Assembly (NCBI GenBank): GCA_038125265.1
Contig: JAYPDM010000004.1
Coordinates: forward strand, 1 to 64,000
DNA from: JAURFX01 sp038125265
Lineage (GTDB): Bacteria; Pseudomonadota; Gammaproteobacteria; Steroidobacterales; Rariloculaceae
DNA length: 64,000 bases
Direction of reading: 5' to 3'
Positions 1 through 6,875 of this stretch are shown piece after piece (position 1 is the stretch's first letter; each line of letters begins with the position of its first letter). Both the position numbers and the translations under genes were made by a program. The notes beneath the pieces are model-generated. The model was not told the origin of the DNA. It did no database searches and saw only the letters and a list, made by a program, of their open reading frames with translations.

Positions 1-231
1 ATACAGGCTCCGTTATTAATTCATTATGCAAGTAATGATCCAAGGATTAATGCTGGTTGGCCCGATTATGAGCAAGCTCTTAATGCTAATGGTAAAGAAT
101 TTGAGGCGCATTTTTATGATGGGACTAATCATGGCTTTCATAATAACTCAACGCCTAGATACGATGAGAGCGCTGCCTCCCTTGCATGGGAGAGAACGAT
201 TAACTTCTTTAAAGCCAATCTTTACAGCTAG
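1..231 (+). CDS. Dienelactone hydrolase family protein, C-terminal fragment
   Basis: An open frame runs in from the left edge and stops at TAG 229-231, giving 76 residues; the start lies outside the window. The fragment fits the end of an alpha/beta hydrolase of the dienelactone hydrolase family. The segment HYASNDPRINAGW carries the likely catalytic Asp, and DGTNHGFHNNS carries the likely catalytic His followed by the usual HGF-type turn. The last residues (SLAWERTINFFKANLYS) form the expected terminal helix. The nucleophile (Cys or Ser) is upstream and not visible, so substrate cannot be inferred. The next gene begins 3 bases after the stop, so it is probably the first visible member of the operon that runs to 4876. 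Confidence 0.8.
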   Translation: MQAPLLIHYASNDPRINAGWPDYEQALNANGKEFEAHFYDGTNHGFHNNSTPRYDESAASLAWERTINFFKANLYS

Positions 232-233
232 CC

Positions 234-863
234 ATGTATAAAAAGATTGCTCCATTTATAATTTTTTTATTTGCTGGTTGTGCAACAGAGACTACCACCA
301 TGAGCAATGACGAAAACATTGCTATGACTACCAATCATGCTTCCTTATTAATGGAGCCAACTTGGGCAGTATTATTCTCTGGCGATGACTTGGAAAATTT
401 TAATGAAATAGGCGGTGCCGATTGGCAATTGTCTGAGGGAAGCGTTTCTGCTGTCTCCGGTGATCCAGGTTTTCTTGTGAGTAATTTTGCTGTGGGTAAT
501 TTTAGTTTAAGAGCAACCTTTACTGCATCGACAGATACGAACAGTGGTATTTTTATTCGATGTGAGAGTTCAGAATTTGTTGATGCAGAATCCTGCTATG
601 AGATTAATATTTTTGATTTGAATCAAAATTTAGCTTTCCGTACGGGCTCCATATTAAGGGTGCAAGCACCTTTAAATGAGGTCATGGTAGGTTCAAATGA
701 GTCAATTCTTGAAATTCAAGCAATAAATAATCGAATACAAGTATGGGTTAACGGTATTCAAACTGCAGATGTAGAGGATAGCACTCACACATCGGGCTAT
801 ATCGGTTTGCAATACAACACAGGGCCAATTTCATTTTCAGAGGTGCTTTTTAGACCGGAATAA
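234..863 (+). CDS. DUF1080 (3-keto-disaccharide hydrolase-like, LamG fold) lipoprotein
   Basis: This 209-residue protein starts with a lipoprotein signal peptide: positive MYKK, hydrophobic core, then LFAGC with the lipid-attachment Cys at about residue 16. The remainder matches the concanavalin-like DUF1080 fold, named in some databases 3-keto-disaccharide hydrolase. Typical family features are LFSGDDLENF near residue 48, ADWQLSEGSV, the strand pair NTNSGIFIRC-type motif near residue 100, and YEINIFD. It is expected in the outer or inner membrane facing the periplasm. It follows the hydrolase fragment by 2 bases and shows no Shine-Dalgarno, so translation is probably coupled. The enzymatic label comes from the family only; no catalytic residues can be assigned here. 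Confidence 0.75.
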   Translation: MYKKIAPFIIFLFAGCATETTTMSNDENIAMTTNHASLLMEPTWAVLFSGDDLENFNEIGGADWQLSEGSVSAVSGDPGFLVSNFAVGNFSLRATFTASTDTNSGIFIRCESSEFVDAESCYEINIFDLNQNLAFRTGSILRVQAPLNEVMVGSNESILEIQAINNRIQVWVNGIQTADVEDSTHTSGYIGLQYNTGPISFSEVLFRPE

Positions 864-875
864 AAAGGAGATTTT

Positions 876-1838
876 ATGATAAAACACAAATTCTTAGTTC
901 TTTTGCTTTTAGCTCCAGCATCGTTTTTATATGCACAGGCTAATCCCTTTGGTGGAGAGGTAAGGCCTTGGTATATTGACGAACCATGTGTTGATGACAA
1001 TCATGTCAACTTTCATGAGTGTGCACTTGAAGCTGCAGAGAACTTTGAGCCACCTAGAACATTAGACGGTGTTCCTGATATGAGTGGTATATGGCGAAGA
1101 AGATCAGCTTTGCACGAGAGTATATTGGCTCATCCAGTGACCCTTGATGATTTTGGAGGCTCAACTGGTATCGTTAGTACCGATAACGGTTTAGTTCCAA
1201 TACAAGACTGGGCAGAAGCTAAAAGGCGTTACAATAGACCTGCTTACGTACACCATAATGCTATCTGCCAACTTGATGGGATTCCTACGACCATGTACAT
1301 GACAGGCACCTATCAATTTATGCAGTCTCCTGGCCAGTTTTTGGTTCAAGGTGAAGAGGCACACGCCTTTAGAATGATTGATATTGATAGAGACCAGCAT
1401 ATCGGTGAGGGCATTAGGCTTTGGAATGGAGATTCTATAGGTTACTGGGAAGGCAATACGCTAGTAGTTGAAACACGCAATCAAAATGCAAGACCATGGC
1501 TCGATCAAAGGGGAAGGTTTTATACCAATGAAGCCTTAATGACAGAGCGTTTCACGATGATAGGACCAAATACTATCCATTGGGCAGTTACAGTTGATGA
1601 TCCTAATGTCTATACAGAACCTTTTACAATTTCACTCGCCTACAGAAGAAGCCGGAATCAGGATACCTTTGAGGTTTGGGAGGAAGCATGTTATGAGGAC
1701 AACGCATTTGCCGAGCAAATGTTTCAAGACATTGGATATGACGTTCACAAGCCTATTTCTGGAGAGGAGGCACGCAGGTTATCTGCTGCATGGGATCTAG
1801 AAAATGGTGAACTTGAAGTTTTAGAGGAGACACAATAA
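876..1838 (+). CDS. Secreted protein of the GxW/ERY family, paralogue 1 (function unknown)
   Basis: A 320-residue exported protein with a signal peptide (MIKHKFLVLLLL..., likely cut after LYA at residue 20) and a strong Shine-Dalgarno AAGGAG before the ATG. I do not recognise an enzyme. Visible landmarks: LDGVPDMSGIWRRR near residue 63-76, a Cys at 131 in NAICQLDGIP, YWEGNTLVVET near 190, WLDQRGRFY near 208, TERFTMIG near 223, DDPNVYTEPF near 241, and Cys272 near the end. The protein at 2230-2970 shares all of these in the same order and is clearly a paralogue. Extra Cys residues at 38 and 49 are absent from the paralogue. Its stop overlaps the next ATG by one base (TAATG), indicating translational coupling to the DUF6152-like gene. 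Confidence 0.8.
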   Translation: MIKHKFLVLLLLAPASFLYAQANPFGGEVRPWYIDEPCVDDNHVNFHECALEAAENFEPPRTLDGVPDMSGIWRRRSALHESILAHPVTLDDFGGSTGIVSTDNGLVPIQDWAEAKRRYNRPAYVHHNAICQLDGIPTTMYMTGTYQFMQSPGQFLVQGEEAHAFRMIDIDRDQHIGEGIRLWNGDSIGYWEGNTLVVETRNQNARPWLDQRGRFYTNEALMTERFTMIGPNTIHWAVTVDDPNVYTEPFTISLAYRRSRNQDTFEVWEEACYEDNAFAEQMFQDIGYDVHKPISGEEARRLSAAWDLENGELEVLEETQ

Positions 1839-2218
1839 TGAAAAAATTTATGGCTTTTTTATTCGCATTTACCTTTTTAGGTGCATTACCAATCTTTGCG
1901 CATCACTCAATTGCATTGCAATTTGACATGACGCAAGAGGTTGAAATCGAAGGTACTGTCGTTAGCATGGAGTGGCGGAATCCACATGCATGGCTTCAAG
2001 TAGAAGTGACTGCTGATAATGGTGATAGTGAAATTTGGCAGGTTGAGTTTGGCGCTGCAAACTCTTTATATCGTCGCGGGTGGACCCAAGGTGATTTACC
2101 TGTGGGCGCTGAAGTAAGCGTCCATGGTTTACCGGCAAGAGATGGTTCAAATACTATTGGTGCTGAAGATGTCACATTGGCTGATGGAAGAACCTTATTT
2201 GCTGGAAGCAGACAATAA
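1838..2218 (+). CDS. DUF6152-like small periplasmic protein, predicted mature N-terminal His
   Basis: A 126-residue protein with a signal peptide ending ALPIFA, so signal peptidase I would leave HHSIALQFD as the mature N-terminus. The fold resembles the family I know as DUF6152: EVEIEGTVVSMEWRNPHAW, then EIWQVEFGAAN, a GWTQGDLPVG turn and VSVHGLPARDGSN. The conserved NPH motif places a second His (residue 50) in the core strand region. GAGGAG provides a good Shine-Dalgarno, and the ATG overlaps the upstream stop. It lies between two paralogous secreted proteins and just upstream of a PQQ dehydrogenase. Function is unknown; a metal-binding role is discussed under findings. A homologous domain forms the N-terminus of the protein at 39730-40728. 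Confidence 0.8.
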   Translation: MKKFMAFLFAFTFLGALPIFAHHSIALQFDMTQEVEIEGTVVSMEWRNPHAWLQVEVTADNGDSEIWQVEFGAANSLYRRGWTQGDLPVGAEVSVHGLPARDGSNTIGAEDVTLADGRTLFAGSRQ

Positions 2219-2229
2219 CGGAGTCAAGA

Positions 2230-2970
2230 ATGATTAAAAAAATACTATTTTTTGTCTCACTATTTCCGCTTTATTTAGCCGGTCAGGGTTATGAACCAAG
2301 CAGCACTCTATGGGGAGCACCCGACCTTCAGGGTGTTTGGCAGGCAGTAAATACTGCTAATTACGATATACAAGATCATGAGGCAAGATTAAATGTACCT
2401 GCTGGATATGGTGTGGTTGTAGGCAATGAGCTTCCTTATCGAACTGCAGCATTTAATCAAAGAGTGGAAAATTACCGTCAGAGAGAGTCACTTGATCCGG
2501 AAGCGAATTGTTTTATGACTGGTGTACCGCGCTCAAACTATCTTCCTTACCCATTTCAAATCTTTCAGACAGAAGATCAAATTGTACTAACCTACGAATA
2601 TGTTCATACTATTCGAAACATTCATATGAACAGTGAGCATCCAGGCATTCCTGGTATTCAATGGTATATGGGTGATTCCAGAGGTCACTGGGAGGGTAAT
2701 ACGCTTGTAGTTGATGTTACGAACCTTGCACCTAATTGGCTCGATAGATCTGGAAATTTTTATTCTGAAGATGCTCATATTGTAGAGAGGTACACCCTAA
2801 TCGGACCGGAGCATATGAATTATCATGTAACGATTAATGACCCACAAACCTACAGTGAGCCTTGGGAAATGGAAATGACCCTGTATAAAAGACAAGAAGA
2901 AAATATCAGGATACTTGAATATGAATGTTATACATTCTTTGGCGATGAAGTTCCTGATGCGATGAGGTAA
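2230..2970 (+). CDS. Secreted protein of the GxW/ERY family, paralogue 2 (function unknown)
   Basis: A 246-residue exported protein with a signal peptide (MIKKILFFVSLFPLYLAG). It is a compact paralogue of the 876-1838 product. Shared landmarks, in order, are APDLQGVWQA near residue 30, Cys94 in EANCFMTGVPRS, GHWEGNTLVVDV, NWLDRSGNFY, VERYTLIGPEH, NDPQTYSEPW and Cys233 in LEYECYT. The two conserved cysteines probably form a disulfide in the periplasm. GGAG before the start gives a normal ribosome site, and 10 bases separate it from the following PQQ enzyme. The same landmarks recur in the C-terminal part of the fused protein at 39730-40728. No catalytic motif is recognised; binding or accessory function is as likely as enzymatic activity. 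Confidence 0.8.
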   Translation: MIKKILFFVSLFPLYLAGQGYEPSSTLWGAPDLQGVWQAVNTANYDIQDHEARLNVPAGYGVVVGNELPYRTAAFNQRVENYRQRESLDPEANCFMTGVPRSNYLPYPFQIFQTEDQIVLTYEYVHTIRNIHMNSEHPGIPGIQWYMGDSRGHWEGNTLVVDVTNLAPNWLDRSGNFYSEDAHIVERYTLIGPEHMNYHVTINDPQTYSEPWEMEMTLYKRQEENIRILEYECYTFFGDEVPDAMR

Positions 2971-2980
2971 GGGTTCTCTT

Positions 2981-4876
2981 ATGCGTCTTGTATTATTACT
3001 TCTTTCACTAGCTCTGCCTTTAACCTCTTTTGCTCAGAGTGGTTCTGATTGGCCAACTTTTGGTGGTCCAGTAGGTGGGGGACAGTATTCAGAGCTTGAT
3101 CAAATTAATGTCAATAATGTGACTGATCTTGAGGTAGCTTGGATCCATAATTCTGGAGATAATGCTTGGCTTGAAGCTACGCCCATACACGCAAATCATA
3201 TGCTTTATTATTGCTCTCCAATGAACAGGATTATTGCGGTGAATCCAACAAGCGGTGAGGAAGTATGGAGATTTGGTCCTTATGATGATGGCTATGCGTT
3301 AATTGATGAAGATCCAAGAGTTGCTAGATGTCGTTCTGTGGCATATTGGGAGTCATCTGATCCAAATGAAATTAATGAGTTCTGCGGTAGAAGAGTTTAT
3401 AAATCTGACGTTCACGGAAATATTTATGGGGTTGATGCAAACACAGGAGTCCCTTGTGATGACTTTGGTGCTAATAATGGTCATCCTGGGTATGTCACAC
3501 ATTGGGACTATGATGGAAATGGTGAGGGGCCAAGACACTCCACATCCGGACCTATTGTGATTGATGACGTGGTCATTGCGGCCGTTGGTGTTGAGGATAG
3601 CCCTGTCAATGCCAGCGATGGTTTTGTGAGAGGCTTTGATGCAAGGACGGGAGATTTGATTTGGGAATTTAACCCCATACCGCCTGAATATATCAACGAA
3701 TCTGGCGCAGCGAACGTATGGTCTACGCTGAGTGGTGATGCGGAGAGACAAATGGTATTTCTTCCAACTACAAGCGCCTCATCAGACTTCTATGGCGGTA
3801 CAAGAACTTTTGAAATACCACATAGTTCAGCAACAGTTGCACTTTCATCTGTCACGGGTGAGGTGATTTGGAGTTTTCAAACGGTTAGACATGATATATA
3901 CGATTATGACCTTCCCGGACATCCTCTTATTGTTAATATTGAGCACAATGGTGAGCGAAAAGATGTCGCTATCCAGCAAACTAAATGGGGCCATCTGTTT
4001 GTTTTTGACGTAGAGACGGGTGAACCAATTTTTCCAATTGAGGAGAGGGCTGTCCCAACTTCAGACATTCCAGGTGAAATTACATCACCTACCCAACCAT
4101 TCCCATTATTACCAAAACCATTCACGCGAACAGAGCTAACCGTTGACGACATGTATGGAATCACACCAATAGATCGTGCGTGGTGTAGAAATAGATTCGA
4201 GGAGCTAAGATACGACGGAATGTTTACGCCATCAAGCATTCAAGGTTCATTAACCTTTCCAGGTTTTGCGGGTGGTGGAAATTGGGGTGGCGCAGCTTAC
4301 GACCCAGTAAATAATTTAGTCATTATAAAATCACTTACAATTGGTACCGTTACGCATCTTATACCTGATGACTCAAACCAAGAATTATTTTCTGGGACGC
4401 CCGGTGAAAGTGTAGGCAATCAGGATGGCGATCCTATGCCCGGTACACCATATAGAATCAGGATTGAAGAATTTAGGTCACCACTCGGTCTTCCATGTAC
4501 ACCGCCACCATGGGGCACGTTAACTGCTGTTGATATGGATTCAGGAGAAATTGTCTGGGAGAGACCCTTTGGACTAGTTCGTAGATTTGGTATTACTTTT
4601 CCTGAATTTCTAGAGTGGGGGTCAGCGATTATTGGTGGACCAATTACTACTCATGGGGGGCTTATATTTATGGGCGCCTCTATGGATAAAAAGATGCGAG
4701 CTTTTGATGTAAGAACAGGAGAGGAGCTTTGGTCGCATGATTTGCCATTCGCCGGTATGGCAGTCCCAATGACATACATGGAGGATGGTGTTCAGTACAT
4801 TGTTATGGCTGCAGGCGGTAATCGCCGAACCTTTACAGAAGAAGGTGATGCAATCGTTGCATTTAAGCTTCCATAA
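2981..4876 (+). CDS. Soluble periplasmic PQQ-dependent dehydrogenase (quinoprotein, glucose/quinate-type family)
   Basis: A 631-residue quinoprotein with a cleavable signal peptide (MRLVLLLLSLALPLTSFAQ) and none of the five N-terminal membrane helices found in E. coli Gcd. The eight-bladed PQQ propeller is indicated by DWPTFGGPVGGGQYSELDQI at the start, repeated W-docking motifs such as EVWRFGP, DLIWEFNP and EVIWSFQT, then WGHLFVFDVETGE, RAWCRNRFEELRYDGMF, GNWGGAAYDP, CTPPPWGTLTAVDMDSGE and MRAFDVRTGEELW. It should oxidise a sugar, alcohol or polyol in the periplasm and pass electrons to quinone or a cytochrome. Substrate cannot be predicted. It is the last gene of the operon and is followed 40 bases later by a strong terminator. 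No PQQ biosynthesis gene is in this window. Confidence 0.9.
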   Translation: MRLVLLLLSLALPLTSFAQSGSDWPTFGGPVGGGQYSELDQINVNNVTDLEVAWIHNSGDNAWLEATPIHANHMLYYCSPMNRIIAVNPTSGEEVWRFGPYDDGYALIDEDPRVARCRSVAYWESSDPNEINEFCGRRVYKSDVHGNIYGVDANTGVPCDDFGANNGHPGYVTHWDYDGNGEGPRHSTSGPIVIDDVVIAAVGVEDSPVNASDGFVRGFDARTGDLIWEFNPIPPEYINESGAANVWSTLSGDAERQMVFLPTTSASSDFYGGTRTFEIPHSSATVALSSVTGEVIWSFQTVRHDIYDYDLPGHPLIVNIEHNGERKDVAIQQTKWGHLFVFDVETGEPIFPIEERAVPTSDIPGEITSPTQPFPLLPKPFTRTELTVDDMYGITPIDRAWCRNRFEELRYDGMFTPSSIQGSLTFPGFAGGGNWGGAAYDPVNNLVIIKSLTIGTVTHLIPDDSNQELFSGTPGESVGNQDGDPMPGTPYRIRIEEFRSPLGLPCTPPPWGTLTAVDMDSGEIVWERPFGLVRRFGITFPEFLEWGSAIIGGPITTHGGLIFMGASMDKKMRAFDVRTGEELWSHDLPFAGMAVPMTYMEDGVQYIVMAAGGNRRTFTEEGDAIVAFKLP

Positions 4877-4891
4877 TTTACCTGCTAACGC

Positions 4892-4897
4892 TATAAT
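4892..4897 (+). promoter_or_regulatory. Perfect -10 hexamer (TATAAT) upstream of rimP
   Basis: TATAAT lies between the PQQ gene and the terminator hairpin, about 55 bases before rimP. No convincing -35 sits 16-18 bases upstream (TTCCAT is the best), so this may be chance in AT-rich DNA. If real, transcripts for the nus operon would have to pass the hairpin at 4917-4944. Confidence 0.3.
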
Positions 4898-4916
4898 CAC
4901 CTAAAATGGTGACTTT

Positions 4917-4944
4917 AAAAAGGACCTTGTACAGGTCCTTTTTT
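4917..4944 (+). terminator. Rho-independent terminator after the PQQ operon
   Basis: An inverted repeat AGGACCT / AGGTCCT (4921-4927 and 4933-4939) with a TGTAC loop is flanked by AAAA on the left and a T6 run on the right, so the stem can extend to 11 pairs. This is a textbook intrinsic terminator for the upstream operon. It ends 5 bases before the rimP start codon. Confidence 0.9.
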
Positions 4945-4949
4945 ATTAT

Positions 4950-5390
4950 ATGGACAAGAGAGATCTATTCGAACACTTATCCAAAGAGCTTGAGCTTATG
5001 GGCTATGAGCTTGTTGATTTAAGGGCAAACTTAGCAAAGAATGGCCTAGTAAGGATAGATATTGATAAGAAAGGTGGTGTTGATATTACTGATTGTGAAA
5101 TTGTAAGCAAGGCAATGAGTGCGTTTTTAGACGTTATATATCCTGTAGATTTTAACTATAATTTGGAGGTTTCTACACCTGGATTAAAGCGTAAATTATT
5201 TAAAAAACAACACTTTATCGATCATATTGAATGTAGTATAAAAGTAAAGTTTTATAAGGCGGAGAAAGAGGTAACTACTATCTATGGATTGATCTCAAGC
5301 GCTGATGATGCTGGCATTACTCTTACAAACGGTAATAACGATCAAATCATACCTTTTAATCAAATAATTGAAGCAAATCTTAATATGTAG
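4950..5390 (+). CDS. rimP: Ribosome maturation factor RimP
   Basis: RimP helps assemble the 30S subunit at a late stage. The 146-residue product has the expected two domains: an N-terminal alpha/beta domain with LMGYELVDLRANLAKNG and VRIDIDKKGGVDITDCE, then NLEVSTPGLKRKLFKKQHF, the family's highly conserved SxPGLxRxL motif, and an Sm-like C-terminal domain (IYGLISSADDAGITL). Length is close to the usual 150. It heads the canonical rimP-nusA-infB cluster and precedes nusA by 9 bases. The start codon follows the T-run of the preceding terminator directly and has no Shine-Dalgarno, which is unusual for the first gene of a highly expressed operon. Confidence 0.95.
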   Translation: MDKRDLFEHLSKELELMGYELVDLRANLAKNGLVRIDIDKKGGVDITDCEIVSKAMSAFLDVIYPVDFNYNLEVSTPGLKRKLFKKQHFIDHIECSIKVKFYKAEKEVTTIYGLISSADDAGITLTNGNNDQIIPFNQIIEANLNM

Positions 5391-5399
5391 GCAAATGTT

Positions 5400-6875
5400 A
5401 TGAATAAGGAAATATTATTAGTTGTCGAGGCAGTATCCAATGAAAAAGGTCTGGATCGGGAAATAATTTTTGAAGCAATTGAGTTAGCTCTTGCTGCTGC
5501 AACAATTAAGAAAAATAGACAGGAAATGGATGTTCAAGTTGTGATTGATCGGACTGATGGATCTTACGAGACGTTCCAAAGATGGCTTGTGCATGCAGAT
5601 GATTCAGAGGATTTAACAGACCCTAATATTGAACTTAGACTAGAAGATGCGCTTGATATTGATGCTAATGCAACAGTCGGTGAATATGTAAGGATACCAA
5701 TAGAATCAGTTGAATTTGGAAGGATTGCTGCTCAAAATGCTAAACAAGTAATCATTCAAAAGGTCAGGGAAGCTGAGAGACTGGAAACCAGCGAATTGTA
5801 TACACCAAGAATTGGTGAGCTTTTCTCTGGAATCGCTAAAAGATTAGATAGAGGTGGGGTTTATATTGATTTAGGCTCTAATATTGAGGGCTTTATACCA
5901 AGAGATAAATTAATACCTAATGAGATAATCAGACCCAATGAGAGACTTAAGGCGATATTAGAGGAAGTCAGAACTGAGGCAAGAGGTCCTCAATTAATTT
6001 TTTCTAGAGTAGCACCCGCATTCTTAATTGAGCTTTTTACTATTGAGGTGCCAGAAATTAATCAAGGTGTGATTAATGTTTTGGGTGCTTCGCGAGATCC
6101 TGGCTTAAGGGCTAAAATCGCAGTTATTGGAACGGATGACAAAATCGATCCTGTTGGAGCATGCGTTGGCATGAGAGGTTCGCGTGTCCAAGCTGTTTCA
6201 AATGAACTTGCCGGAGAAAGGATTGACATTATTCTCTATGATGAAAATCCAGCTAAATTTGTGATCAATGCAATGTCACCTGCTGAAGTTGTCTCTATTA
6301 TTGTGGATGAGGACAGCGGCTCTATGGATATTGCAGTTGATGAGGATAAGCTTTCCCAAGCAATTGGTAAAGGAGGGCAAAATATTCGTTTGGCAAGTGA
6401 CCTTACCGGCTGGAATCTTAATGTTATGACCGAGGCTGATGCTGAAACCAAGAGTGAGGAAGAGGCTTCAGAACTTGTAAATTCACTTATGTCTAAGCTC
6501 GATGTTGATGAAGATGTTGCAATGATCCTCGTACAGGAGGGCTTTGCTTCTGTTGATGAAATTGCTTATGTGCCCATGAAAGAGCTCTCATCGATTGAGG
6601 AATTTGATGAGGAGATGGTTAATGAATTACGAGATAGAGCAAGAAATATTTTGATTACAGAAGCCATTGAAGGTGACGTAGCAGAAGACTTAAGCCTTAA
6701 TTCAATGAAGACCCTTACCCCAGAACATCTTGATGTTCTCACAAATGAAAATATTAATGATAGAGATGATCTTGCTGAGTACGCATCTGATGAGCTAGAG
6801 GAGCTGCTCAAAGTTAGTTCAGAGCTTGCAGAGGAGATTATCATGGAGGCTAGAGCGCACTGGTTCAAAGAATGA
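5400..6875 (+). CDS. nusA: Transcription termination/antitermination factor NusA
   Basis: NusA binds RNA polymerase and nascent RNA, modulating pausing, termination and antitermination. The 491-residue protein shows the full gammaproteobacterial architecture: N-terminal polymerase-binding domain (1-130), S1 domain starting ELFSGIAKRLDRGGVYID near 137, KH1 (DPVGACVGMRGSRVQAV near 250), KH2 (LSQAIGKGGQNIRLAS near 320), and two acidic helix-hairpin repeats at the C-terminus (about 360-490) that contact the alpha subunit C-terminal domain. Its stop overlaps the infB start (ATGA-type overlap, 4 bases), so the two are translationally coupled. Nothing is missing relative to E. coli NusA (495 residues). 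Confidence 0.97.
   Translation: MNKEILLVVEAVSNEKGLDREIIFEAIELALAAATIKKNRQEMDVQVVIDRTDGSYETFQRWLVHADDSEDLTDPNIELRLEDALDIDANATVGEYVRIPIESVEFGRIAAQNAKQVIIQKVREAERLETSELYTPRIGELFSGIAKRLDRGGVYIDLGSNIEGFIPRDKLIPNEIIRPNERLKAILEEVRTEARGPQLIFSRVAPAFLIELFTIEVPEINQGVINVLGASRDPGLRAKIAVIGTDDKIDPVGACVGMRGSRVQAVSNELAGERIDIILYDENPAKFVINAMSPAEVVSIIVDEDSGSMDIAVDEDKLSQAIGKGGQNIRLASDLTGWNLNVMTEADAETKSEEEASELVNSLMSKLDVDEDVAMILVQEGFASVDEIAYVPMKELSSIEEFDEEMVNELRDRARNILITEAIEGDVAEDLSLNSMKTLTPEHLDVLTNENINDRDDLAEYASDELEELLKVSSELAEEIIMEARAHWFKE

Noticed and set aside
3353..3751. Minus-strand open frame of 132 codons inside the PQQ dehydrogenase gene
   Set aside because: It lies wholly inside a well-supported gene, has no recognisable domain and no ribosome site; a shadow frame.
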